Part shown: positions 14,896 through 23,692 of the stretch, in pieces
Layout of the letters: each line of letters opens with the position of its first letter
Numbering within the stretch: position 1 is the first letter of the stretch
Assembly: GCA_003343885.1 (NCBI GenBank)
Contig: QAKH01000001.1
Location: forward strand, 1 to 37,149
Length of the DNA: 37,149 nucleotides
Origin: Clostridiales bacterium
GTDB taxonomy: Bacteria; Bacillota; Clostridia; Oscillospirales; CAG-382
Direction of reading: 5' to 3'
Notes under the pieces: generated by a model
The model's database searches: none
The model's input: only the letters and a program-made list of their open reading frames with translations
Told to the model about the DNA's origin: nothing
Translations under genes and position numbers: made by a program

Positions 14896-17800
14896 TTAAA
14901 GTTTAACGCCTGTCTTTTTCTCGACATCGTTTATATCAACCTTTAAAAAGCTTGAAACGCCTTTTTCCTGCATGGTAACGCCGTACATTATGTCGGCGAC
15001 CTCCATGGTTCCGCGACGATGTGTAATAATAATGAACTGAGTGTCTGAATGTTTTTTTACATATGCCGCAAAACGGTTTACATTTACGTCGTCAAGCGCC
15101 GCCTCTATTTCATCAAAAATGTAAAAAGGGGCAGGGTTAACTTCAAGAATTGCAAAATACAGAGCAATCGCGGTAAAAGCCTGTTCTCCGCCGGATAACA
15201 GGGAAATGTTCTTTACTGTTTTTCCCGGAGGCTGAATTATTATGTCTATTCCCGACTCAAGTACGTTCTCGGGATCAGATATGACAATGTCCGCGCTTCC
15301 TCCGCCGAACAGTTCGGTAAATACTCGCTTAAAGCTCTTATTGATTTTTTCAACCGATTCCGAAAACATTCGCTTCATATCGGTTTCAAGCCTGTGAATT
15401 ACATTTTCAAGACTTTTTTTAGCGCTTTCAAGATCGGAAATCTGCGCCGAAAGAAAATCGTAGCGCTGTTTTGTTTGCTCATATTGCTCAACCGCATTGA
15501 CGTTTATGTGACCGAGCGAACGTATTTTAGACTTTATCTGGGCAAGTTCTTTTTCATAATGCGGCTCCGGTTCGGGAAGCCCGAGCGCTAAAGCCTCGGA
15601 GTAGGTAAGAGAATACTCTTCCAAAAGTTTGGAAGTAAGCGTATCGTATTCGGAATTGCACTTTTCAAGATCAGAGGAAAAACGAGTCATTTGCTCGAAA
15701 TATACTTCTTTGTCGGTAATAAGCGCCTTTTGAGCTTCTCTGTTGACTGTCGAAGCCTTTTCAAGCTCGGAGATTTTGTCAATATAGGAAGCAAGCTCCT
15801 CTTTTTTGTCATTTAAAAGCGCCGAAGCCTTTTCACATTCTTTTTCACTGCTCTCAATGTCAACGGCAATACCGGAAAGCCTGCTCTCAAGCGCCTGAAG
15901 CTCCTGTTTTAGTGTTTGTATTTTGTTTAAGTTATTTTGTTTCTTTATTTCGCATGACTTTATAAGAGCTGCGGCATTCTCTGCGTCTTTAACTGCTGAA
16001 AGTGATGTTAGGCGCAGACTGTTAAGCGAATTCTTTTTTTCTTCCAAACAGTCATATTCGGTATCAGCTAATGAATTCAGCTCTGAACGCAGATTTTGTG
16101 CGCTCTCAAGTTCAAGCTCGGTTTCAAGTCTTTGCGCACTGATGAGCGAAAGACGTTCTTTAATTTTAGCGGAGTCATATTCGTCAAGCTGGGCGTTCAT
16201 TGCCTTTAGCCTTTGAGAACATGCGTCGATGTGCTCGCTGTGAAGCTTGATATCGTTCTCACTTCTGTACAGTCCGCTGTCAGCGTTTGAAAGATCATTT
16301 CTTATACTCTCGATAAATTCTTTTGCTTCCTCAATATTTTCATTATTTTCCTGTATGAGCGCGTTAATATTTTTAGCTTTTGAGAGTATTTCGGAAATCA
16401 ATTTGTCAAGCTCCGCAATATCGGAATTTCTTGACATAACACCTGTTCGGGACGCTGCAGAACCACCGGTATAAGAGCCGCCGGCATTGACAACCTGACC
16501 GTCCAGAGTAACTACTTTGTATCTGAAATTGTATTTTCGGGCCGTAGTGGAAGCGTTATCTATGTTGTCAACAACAATTGTGCGGCCGAGAAGATATTCC
16601 GCTATGCTAGTGTATTTTTTTTCAAATGACACAAGCTCGCTTGCTATTCCTATATATCCGGCAGAGGAGGAGATGCCCGACTCATTTATTTTTTTGCCGT
16701 TTACTGACGTAAGCGGAAGAAAAGTAGCTCGTCCGGCGTTGCTGTTTTTTAAGAAGCGCATTGCGGCTTTTGCCGACGTCTCATCTTCAACGATAATATT
16801 TGATACTGACGCTCCGAGAGCTGTTTCAATTGCGGTTACATACTCTCCTGATACCGTGAGCAGACGTGAAACAGGACCGCATATGCCGGATAAACTCTTG
16901 TTTGTCATAACCGCTTTTACGCTTCCCGGATATCCTTCAAGAAGTGCGTCCATCTTTTCAAGGGTATCTCTGCGGTGAGTGTTTGCGGAATAAGCGGCGG
17001 CTAAATCATTATTCTGCTTTAAGAATTCTTCTTTTTTTGAAAGAAGTTTCTCAAGGGAGGCGTTTTCTTCCTCTAGGTCTAAAGTTAGCTGTTTCTTCTC
17101 GTTTTCAAACTCTAATTTTCTCGAGCTTGCCGCCTCGTGGTAACGATACGTTTGTTCGAGTTCCAGAGTTGCTTTTTCAATTTCTTCGGAAAGAAATTTT
17201 TTACGCTCAGCCTCTGATTTTTCAGAGTTAAGCTCGGCAGCCTCGCTTATTTTGAGCTCTGTAAGTTTTTCGCTTATGCTTCGTATTTTCGCTTCTGCTT
17301 CTTCCAAGCGTGCAAGAATATCTTTATATGTTTGCTCGTGCTCTGCTATTTCTTTTTCGAGAAGAGAGTTTTTTTGCGATAGCTCAGTTACCGCTATATC
17401 TTTTTGAGATTTATCCGAAAGTGCTGCAGAAAGCTCTGATTCAATTTCAGCAGTTATGTCGTTCTCACACAGCTTAAGCTCGACTTCAAGCTCAGATTTG
17501 CGCTGGTTTAAGTGTGAAATATCATTTTCTGATATCGAACGCAAATTCTCAAGACGGTTTTTTTCCTGCTCGAGCTGTGAAATTTCTCTTCTTAAATTCT
17601 CGGCGGAATTTGTCAAAAACTGTTTTTTGTTAAAAAATCCCTCTAATGCTGACTCCGCAAGCTCAATCTCATGCTGCTTCTTTGCGTAATTTTCTTCAGC
17701 TTCCGAAAGCTGACGCTTTAATTTGTCAGTTTTAGCGCTTGCGCCGGTAAGTTTTTGGAGCCACAGTGATACTTCAATATTCTTTTTTTGTTCGGCAAGA

Positions 17801-18450
17801 ACAAGGTATTTTTTGGCGTTTTCAGCTTCTTTTTCAAGCGGAGCAAGGTTTGCGGAAACCTCGGAGACAATATCGGTAAGGCGTATGAGGTTCGAATCTG
17901 TTTCCGCAAGCTTTTTCTGTGCGTCATTTTTGCGATATCTGAATTTCGATACGCCGGCGGCCTCTTCAAAAATATGTCGTCTCTCGTCGCTTTTCTGAGA
18001 AAGAACCTCCGCAATCTTTCCTTGTCCGATTACCGAATAGCCTTCTCTGCCTATACCTGTATTGAGAAAAAGCTCGTATATGTCTTTTAAGCGTGACGGC
18101 TTATCGTTGATACGGTATTCGCTGTCACCTGATCTGAAAAACTTGCGGGTTACTTTAACCTCGTCGGCATCGTTCGGCAGTTCTCCGGCACTGTTGTCAA
18201 TGATAATGGAAACTTCACAAAAACCAGTTTGGGAACGTTTGGCGGTACCTGCAAAAATGACGTCTTCCATCTTTGAACCACGCAAAGATTTTGGAGACAT
18301 TTCACCCAAAACCCAGCGGACAGCGTCCGAAATATTTGATTTTCCGCTCCCGTTAGGGCCTACAACCGCAGTAACGCCTTTCTGAAAGTCAAGACGTGTT
18401 TTATCCGGGAATGATTTAAATCCTCTGAGTTCCAGTGCTTTTAAGTACAA
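14896..18450 (-). CDS. smc: Chromosome segregation protein SMC
   Basis: The 1184-residue condensin subunit compacts and segregates the chromosome together with ScpA and ScpB, which are not in this window. The N-terminal ATPase lobe carries Walker A GPNGSGKSN (residues 31-39). A coiled coil follows to about residue 500, then a hinge (GYPGSVKAVM through RATFLPL and on to ~680 with a Gly-rich GGSYTGGSA). A second coiled coil leads to the C-terminal lobe with LLSGGEQAFTAIAL (ABC signature) and FYIFDEIEAALDD (Walker B). The start codon is TTG at 18450 (MYLKALELRGFKSF, canonical), preceded by AAAGGACGGA. The next in-frame ATG would delete Walker A, so TTG is required. Confidence 0.97.
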   Translation of the reverse strand: MYLKALELRGFKSFPDKTRLDFQKGVTAVVGPNGSGKSNISDAVRWVLGEMSPKSLRGSKMEDVIFAGTAKRSQTGFCEVSIIIDNSAGELPNDADEVKVTRKFFRSGDSEYRINDKPSRLKDIYELFLNTGIGREGYSVIGQGKIAEVLSQKSDERRHIFEEAAGVSKFRYRKNDAQKKLAETDSNLIRLTDIVSEVSANLAPLEKEAENAKKYLVLAEQKKNIEVSLWLQKLTGASAKTDKLKRQLSEAEENYAKKQHEIELAESALEGFFNKKQFLTNSAENLRREISQLEQEKNRLENLRSISENDISHLNQRKSELEVELKLCENDITAEIESELSAALSDKSQKDIAVTELSQKNSLLEKEIAEHEQTYKDILARLEEAEAKIRSISEKLTELKISEAAELNSEKSEAERKKFLSEEIEKATLELEQTYRYHEAASSRKLEFENEKKQLTLDLEEENASLEKLLSKKEEFLKQNNDLAAAYSANTHRRDTLEKMDALLEGYPGSVKAVMTNKSLSGICGPVSRLLTVSGEYVTAIETALGASVSNIIVEDETSAKAAMRFLKNSNAGRATFLPLTSVNGKKINESGISSSAGYIGIASELVSFEKKYTSIAEYLLGRTIVVDNIDNASTTARKYNFRYKVVTLDGQVVNAGGSYTGGSAASRTGVMSRNSDIAELDKLISEILSKAKNINALIQENNENIEEAKEFIESIRNDLSNADSGLYRSENDIKLHSEHIDACSQRLKAMNAQLDEYDSAKIKERLSLISAQRLETELELESAQNLRSELNSLADTEYDCLEEKKNSLNSLRLTSLSAVKDAENAAALIKSCEIKKQNNLNKIQTLKQELQALESRLSGIAVDIESSEKECEKASALLNDKKEELASYIDKISELEKASTVNREAQKALITDKEVYFEQMTRFSSDLEKCNSEYDTLTSKLLEEYSLTYSEALALGLPEPEPHYEKELAQIKSKIRSLGHINVNAVEQYEQTKQRYDFLSAQISDLESAKKSLENVIHRLETDMKRMFSESVEKINKSFKRVFTELFGGGSADIVISDPENVLESGIDIIIQPPGKTVKNISLLSGGEQAFTAIALYFAILEVNPAPFYIFDEIEAALDDVNVNRFAAYVKKHSDTQFIIITHRRGTMEVADIMYGVTMQEKGVSSFLKVDINDVEKKTGVKL

Positions 18451-18494
18451 ATTATGTTTCCGTCCTTTGCTTTAAGTTACCGCATGTTAAATAG

Positions 18495-19541
18495 TTAAAT
18501 AACGGTATATTTCAACATGTTTTTTTCAATATTTTCGTCAGCAATGATTTTTATATTTCTTATGGAAATGCCGTTTGCGGCAAAATACGACATAAGCTTT
18601 ACCTTATTCGCCTTATTTTGTCCTGCAACTTTTGACTGCTCGCCCGGTGCGCAGTAAATCGTAATTGTTGAAGAATTATTCGGCGCATGTTTCAGAATAT
18701 CGCCCGATTCACGCATGATTTTCCAAAAATAATATTCGCCCTCAATCAATTCACCAAGCGCGCTGTGATTTGCTCCGCCATATACTCCGTCGCCGCTTAC
18801 AAGCGCTTCTGTAGATTGAAGCCCTATACGTAAAAGCTTTATTCCGGCACCAACAAAAACATCATAAACAGCGGCGCCACGTGAAACAGCCTCATCAACC
18901 GTAATCGGAGTGTAAACACCGTTCTTTGCCATTTCGCAAAGTTCAGTGTCATAAAACACAACTGTCGGATAAATCCTTGCACAGTCGCAGTGCATGTTTG
19001 ATATTTCTTGTGCCGTGTAAATTTCGTCTTCGATATCCGAGCCGGGAAGTCCGAGCATCATTTGTCCGGTCAACTCAAATCCATATTTTTTTATAAGCTC
19101 ACAGGCTTTATATGAATCTTTCGCAGTGTGTCCTCTTTTTGAAAGCGACAATACTTTATCCGACATGCTTTGTATGCCGAGTTCAACTTTTGTCGCTCTG
19201 TAAAACCCAAGTATGTCAAGTATCTCGGTATCAATATAATCCGGGCGTGTTGAGAGGCGTATTGATGAAACCTTTCCAGAATGCACATATTTGCTTGCCG
19301 TTTCAAGCAGGCGTATCATCGCTGAACGGTCAATTCCGGTAAAACTGCCGCCGAAAAAGGCGATTTCTATATCATATTGGGAAGGATTCGCAATACCTGA
19401 GAGAACTGTCTCAATTTCAGGTGTTATATCTCTGCCGGCGGACATACCGGTGCCGGTAATTGTTCGCTGATTGCAGAAAACACATTGGTTAGGGCAGCCT
19501 TCGTGAGGGATAAAGATAGGTATATTTACATGTTTTTTCAT
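18495..19541 (-). CDS. Radical SAM protein, Elp3-like without acetyltransferase domain
   Basis: The 348-residue protein has the radical SAM cluster motif CPNQCVFC (CxxxCxxC) at residues 16-23, followed by AFFGGSFTGI, STRPDYID, KVELGIQSMS and GLPGSD. This is the layout of the Elp3/oxygen-independent coproporphyrinogen oxidase-like superfamily. The C-terminal part resembles the Radical_SAM_C domain, and there is no GNAT domain. This protein commonly sits between rnc and smc in Clostridia. Its precise substrate, possibly tRNA, is unknown. The start ATG overlaps the rnc stop (ATGA), so it is translationally coupled to RNase III. Confidence 0.88.
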   Translation of the reverse strand: MKKHVNIPIFIPHEGCPNQCVFCNQRTITGTGMSAGRDITPEIETVLSGIANPSQYDIEIAFFGGSFTGIDRSAMIRLLETASKYVHSGKVSSIRLSTRPDYIDTEILDILGFYRATKVELGIQSMSDKVLSLSKRGHTAKDSYKACELIKKYGFELTGQMMLGLPGSDIEDEIYTAQEISNMHCDCARIYPTVVFYDTELCEMAKNGVYTPITVDEAVSRGAAVYDVFVGAGIKLLRIGLQSTEALVSGDGVYGGANHSALGELIEGEYYFWKIMRESGDILKHAPNNSSTITIYCAPGEQSKVAGQNKANKVKLMSYFAANGISIRNIKIIADENIEKNMLKYTVI

Positions 19542-20257
19542 TCGGAATCGTCTCCGATTTCTCCGAATAGCTTCAGAGCTTCCTTAGCCGCCTGCTGTTC
19601 CGCTTCTCTTTTTGAGTAGCCGAATCCGCCGCCGATTACATTGTTATTCAGTGTTACCTGTACTTCAAACGTTCTGTTGTGAGAAGGGCCTGATTCACTG
19701 ATAACAGTGTATTCAAGAATGTCGCCGCGGTTATGTTGTATAAACTTCTGGAGAAGTGTTTTATAATCTTCCGCACTGCCTTTTTTTATAAGTTTTTCGG
19801 CGGCTTCCGTGATATACGGAAGAACAAAGCTTCTTGCCTGTTCAAAGCCGGCATCAAGGTATATTGCGGCAATAACTGCTTCAAAAGCGTCGGCGAGAAT
19901 GGATTTTCGCTTTCTCCCGCCGGTATTTTCTTCGCCTCTTCCTAAAAGCAGGTACTCTCCCAAATTTATTTTGGAAGCGTAGTCATATAATGCGTTTTCA
20001 CAAACAACGCCGGCACGTATTTTTGTAAGGTCACCTTCAAACAAATCACGGTTTCCCTTGAAAAGATAAACGCTTGCGATAAGCGAAAGCACCGAGTCGC
20101 CTAAAAATTCGAGCCGTTCGTTGCAGCGTATATATACGCCTTTGGCTTTGTTTTCATTTGAAAAAGACGAATGAGTAACAGCGGTAGAAATAAGACTTTT
20201 ATCTTTAAACTCATAACCTATTTTTTCTTCAAGTTCTTTTATTTTGCTGTCCGGCAT
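19538..20257 (-). CDS. rnc: Ribonuclease III
   Basis: It cleaves double-stranded RNA and processes 30S pre-rRNA. The N-terminal nuclease domain carries the signature NERLEFLGDSVLSL, with catalytic Glu/Asp and a second acidic site at DAFEAVIAAIYLDAG. The C-terminal dsRNA-binding domain starts near residue 160 (DYKTLLQKFIQ) and ends with GGGFGYSKREAEQQAAKEAL. A GTG at 20266 is also possible. I chose the ATG at 20257 because AGGTGAG lies just upstream and the protein then begins MPDSKIKELEEKIGY (239 residues). It follows plsX by about 20 nt; acpP, often found between these two, is absent. Confidence 0.95.
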   Translation of the reverse strand: MPDSKIKELEEKIGYEFKDKSLISTAVTHSSFSNENKAKGVYIRCNERLEFLGDSVLSLIASVYLFKGNRDLFEGDLTKIRAGVVCENALYDYASKINLGEYLLLGRGEENTGGRKRKSILADAFEAVIAAIYLDAGFEQARSFVLPYITEAAEKLIKKGSAEDYKTLLQKFIQHNRGDILEYTVISESGPSHNRTFEVQVTLNNNVIGGGFGYSKREAEQQAAKEALKLFGEIGDDSE

Positions 20258-20276
20258 TAAGCTCACCTATTCCGCA

Positions 20277-21305
20277 TTATTTTTGTTCAGTAGTTTTTGC
20301 TGTTTCCGTTTTTTGAATGGCTGCAATTCTTTCAATTTCTTCAATCATACCGCTTGTAGCGTAGTCCTTTGCCTGACGGACGCAGCAGGCGATGCTTTTC
20401 GCGTTTGAAGAGCCGTGTGCTTTTATAACTGGTTTGGCTATACCCAAAAACGGAGCGCCGCCGTATTCAGAGTAGTCCATTTCTTTTTTTAACTGCATTA
20501 AACTGCCTTTTAAGCAAAGTGCGCAAAGCTTCGTTAAAATGTTTTTGTAGAAAAGCTTTTTAAGAGTTGATTTTACAAAAAGACCTGCTCCCTCGCACAT
20601 TTTGAGCACTATATTTCCGGTAAAGCCGTCAGCGACCATAACGTCGACTTTTCCCTCAGGGATTTCACGCCCCTCTAAGTTGCCGACAAAATTTATAGAC
20701 TTGTCAGCTTTCATGAGTTTATAAGCCTCGGATTGCAGAGCGGTGCCCTTGTGCTCCTCGGCACCGTTATTTATAAGCGCAACTTTAGGTGAGGGGATAT
20801 GCATTACTTTTTCCATGAATAAGCTGCCCATCAGGGCAAATAAGACTAAATTCTCAGGCGTGCAGTCGGTCTGAGCTCCGGCGTCAGCAAGCATTGTGGG
20901 AGAACCAAGCGGAATAATTGCGCCGAGCGCGGCACGGCGAACTCCCTTTATGCGGCGTATTTTTAAGGTGGCTCCTGTTAAAAGAGCTCCCGTATTTCCT
21001 GCGCTGACAAGCGCGTCGCCTTCGCCGTTTTTTAGAAGATCAAGAGCTACTGCCATTGATGAACACGCTTTTTCTTTTGACATAACATCGCCGGGAGCGT
21101 CCTCCATGGTTATATGAGGACCGGGTGCGTCAACAATTACTGCTCCTGAAATATCAAGCGAGTTTCTTGCGGCTATTTCTTTTATAACATCTTTTTCGCC
21201 GACGAGAACCGGCTGTACATCTTGTGCCTGGCAACCGGCAACAGCGCCTTTCACTATTTCCTCAGGAGCGTTGTCGCCGCTCATACAGTCAATTATTATT
21301 TTCAT
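20277..21305 (-). CDS. plsX: Phosphate acyltransferase PlsX
   Basis: It makes acyl-phosphate from acyl-ACP for the PlsX/PlsY route to lysophosphatidic acid, at the membrane surface. The 342-residue protein begins MKIIIDCMSGDNAPEEIVKGA, where most homologues read DAMGGDNAP. It continues with GNTGALLTGA, the ADAGAQTDCTPENL segment and ADGFTGNIVLKMCEG, all typical. AAAGG precedes the ATG by 9 nt. The charged, Thr/Lys-rich last ~15 residues are a non-conserved tail. It is located between topA and rnc in a collinear block. Confidence 0.95.
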   Translation of the reverse strand: MKIIIDCMSGDNAPEEIVKGAVAGCQAQDVQPVLVGEKDVIKEIAARNSLDISGAVIVDAPGPHITMEDAPGDVMSKEKACSSMAVALDLLKNGEGDALVSAGNTGALLTGATLKIRRIKGVRRAALGAIIPLGSPTMLADAGAQTDCTPENLVLFALMGSLFMEKVMHIPSPKVALINNGAEEHKGTALQSEAYKLMKADKSINFVGNLEGREIPEGKVDVMVADGFTGNIVLKMCEGAGLFVKSTLKKLFYKNILTKLCALCLKGSLMQLKKEMDYSEYGGAPFLGIAKPVIKAHGSSNAKSIACCVRQAKDYATSGMIEEIERIAAIQKTETAKTTEQK

Positions 21306-21351
21306 CAGTTAAAGCCTTTCTGTAGATTGTATATTGATTTGACAGACCTAA

Positions 21352-23640
21352 TTAACTGTCTTTTTTCGCAGATTTATCTGATTTTTTTGCCTTTTTATTA
21401 TAAGAGCATTCCTTATTTATGCAGACAAACGTCCCTGCTTTTCCTTTTTTCTGGAGAAGCATTCCGCCGCACACAGGGCATTTTTCATTGGTAGGGACAT
21501 CAAATGACGTGAATTTGCAGTTAGGGTAAGAAGAGCAGCTGTAAAAAGTCGTTCTGTTTTTTCCGCGTCTTACAGCGATTTTTGAGCCGCACAAAGGGCA
21601 GGGAACATCTATTTCTTTCGCAATAGGCCTTGTTCCTGAGCACTTAGGATAAGAGGCGCAGGCGTAAAACTGCCCGTAACGGCCTTTCCTTATGACCATG
21701 GGACCGCCGCATATGTTACATTTTACATCTTCAGGCGCCGGAGTTACCTTTGTGTTTTTTTCCTCAGAGGTAATAACGTTTCCGTCTTTATCCAAAGCCT
21801 TGGTGTTCCGGCATGCGGGATAGTTGGGGCAAGCTGCGAATTTTCCGAATCGTCCGGACTTTATAACCATTTTGCTTCCGCATTTTTCGCAGACTATATC
21901 TGTTTCCTCAACGGGAAGCCTGTAATTCTCTCTGTCAATGTTCTTAAGCGCATCGTCAACTTCTTTTTCAAAGTCCGTGTAGAAAGCTTTAAGAACGTCA
22001 AGCATATCTTTGCTGCCGCTTTCAATGTCGTCGAGAGACTGCTCCATATTTGCCGTAAAACCGTAATCAACGATTTCAGCAAAGTTGTCGCACATAAGCT
22101 TTGTTGTAATTTCACCGAGGGGCGTTGGAACAAGAGTTTTTGCGTCGCGCTCCACATATCCGCGCTGAATGATTGTCGTAACTATCGAAGCGAACGTACT
22201 CGGTCTTCCGAGCCCGCGTTCCTCAAGCGCTTTTACAAGAGTGCCTTCCGAATACCTCGCCGGAGGCTGAGTGAAATGCTGCAGCGGATCAATATTTGTA
22301 CATTCAAGCGCTTCATCCTTTTCAACAGCCGGGAGAATGTTATCTTTTTCATCCTCATCGCTCTTATCATCAGTCTTGTAATCGTAAAGCGCCATATATC
22401 CCATGAAGCGAATTGTGTAGCCTGAGCTACGGAATGGGTAACCTGCGCACTCGGTGTCAATAGTAACCGTATCAAGTACAGCTGAAGACATCTGACTTGC
22501 GAGAAAACGGTCCCAAATCAGTTTGTACAGCTTATACTGATCGTTTGTAAGAAATTCCTTTATCTCTTTCGGAGAATAGCTCATGTAAGAGGGACGGATT
22601 GCCTCATGAGCGTCCTGAGCGCCGTTTCTTGACTTATAAAATCTGCGTTTTTCCGGATAATATTCTTTGCCGTAGTGCTCTTTGATATATTGCTCGGCGC
22701 TGTCGGCGGCAACGGTTGAAATTCGCAGAGAATCCGTTCTCATATAAGTTATGATACCGTGCGTTCCCTCAGAACCGAGAGAAATACCTTCATAAAGCTC
22801 TTGCGCGGTTTTCATTGTTTTGGCAGAGGAAAAACCGAGCTTTCTGTATGCCTCCTGCTGTAAAGTGGAGGTAATAAAAGGCGGTGCCGGGTTTTTATAC
22901 CTGACCGATTTTTTGAGCTCTTTAACAGTAAATGGTCTTCCTTTTACTGCATTTACAATATCCATTGTTTTGCTTTCGTCTGAAAGCTGGAATTTGTTTT
23001 TTGAAGATGTTAGGTAAGAGGCCTTGAAAGACTTATTGTCCTTTGTTTTAAGCGTTACGTCTATTGTCCAGTACTCTTCGGATTTAAAAGCTCTGATTTC
23101 ATTTTCTCTGTCAACAATAAGGCGGGTTGCCACTGATTGAACACGTCCGGCAGAAAGACCGCTTTTTATTTTTTTCCAGAGAATAGGGCTTAACTGATAA
23201 CCTACAATTCTATCCAATATTCGCCTTGTTTGCTGAGCGTCAACAAGGTTCATGTCTATTGCGGACGGATGCTTTACAGCATCTTTTACAGCACCTTCCG
23301 TTACTTCGTTAAAGCGAATGCGCTTTGCCTTAGTGTCATCAAGCCCCAAAACCTGCATAAGATGCCAGGAAATGGCTTCGCCTTCGCGGTCAGGGTCGGT
23401 TGCGAGAAATACGGTATCGGCGCTTTTCGCGTCCTGTTTCAAAGATTTAATTACGTCGCCCTTGCCGCGTATATTAATGTATTTGGGTGTAAAATCGTTG
23501 TCAATATCTATGCCGAGCGAACTTTTCGGAAGATCTCTTACATGTCCGACTGAAGCCACAACCTTGTAATTTTTTCCTAAATATCCTTTTACGGCCTTTA
23601 TTTTGTTTGGTGATTCGAGAATAACAAGTTTATTTGCCAC
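21352..23640 (-). CDS. topA: DNA topoisomerase I (type IA)
   Basis: It relaxes negative supercoils. The Toprim domain is at the N-terminus (KLVILESPNKIKAVKGYLG, DPDREGEAISWHL), the catalytic tyrosine is Tyr299 in the motif ITYMRTDSLRIS, and the core closes with GLGRPSTFASI. Four C-terminal four-cysteine zinc modules follow (CEKCG...CPNYPAC, CNICG...CASYPKC, CPLCG...CSSYPNC and CPVCG...CINKEC). The frame extends upstream to 23742 into dprA. The start is set at the GTG at 23640 because AGGAGG lies 5 nt before it and the protein then begins MANKLVILES like its relatives. This gives 762 residues and a 52-nt gap after dprA. Confidence 0.97.
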   Translation of the reverse strand: MANKLVILESPNKIKAVKGYLGKNYKVVASVGHVRDLPKSSLGIDIDNDFTPKYINIRGKGDVIKSLKQDAKSADTVFLATDPDREGEAISWHLMQVLGLDDTKAKRIRFNEVTEGAVKDAVKHPSAIDMNLVDAQQTRRILDRIVGYQLSPILWKKIKSGLSAGRVQSVATRLIVDRENEIRAFKSEEYWTIDVTLKTKDNKSFKASYLTSSKNKFQLSDESKTMDIVNAVKGRPFTVKELKKSVRYKNPAPPFITSTLQQEAYRKLGFSSAKTMKTAQELYEGISLGSEGTHGIITYMRTDSLRISTVAADSAEQYIKEHYGKEYYPEKRRFYKSRNGAQDAHEAIRPSYMSYSPKEIKEFLTNDQYKLYKLIWDRFLASQMSSAVLDTVTIDTECAGYPFRSSGYTIRFMGYMALYDYKTDDKSDEDEKDNILPAVEKDEALECTNIDPLQHFTQPPARYSEGTLVKALEERGLGRPSTFASIVTTIIQRGYVERDAKTLVPTPLGEITTKLMCDNFAEIVDYGFTANMEQSLDDIESGSKDMLDVLKAFYTDFEKEVDDALKNIDRENYRLPVEETDIVCEKCGSKMVIKSGRFGKFAACPNYPACRNTKALDKDGNVITSEEKNTKVTPAPEDVKCNICGGPMVIRKGRYGQFYACASYPKCSGTRPIAKEIDVPCPLCGSKIAVRRGKNRTTFYSCSSYPNCKFTSFDVPTNEKCPVCGGMLLQKKGKAGTFVCINKECSYNKKAKKSDKSAKKDS

Positions 23641-23692
23641 GATATCCTCCTGAATATGATTGTAAAAATATATGAATAAGCAAAGTTTTATG

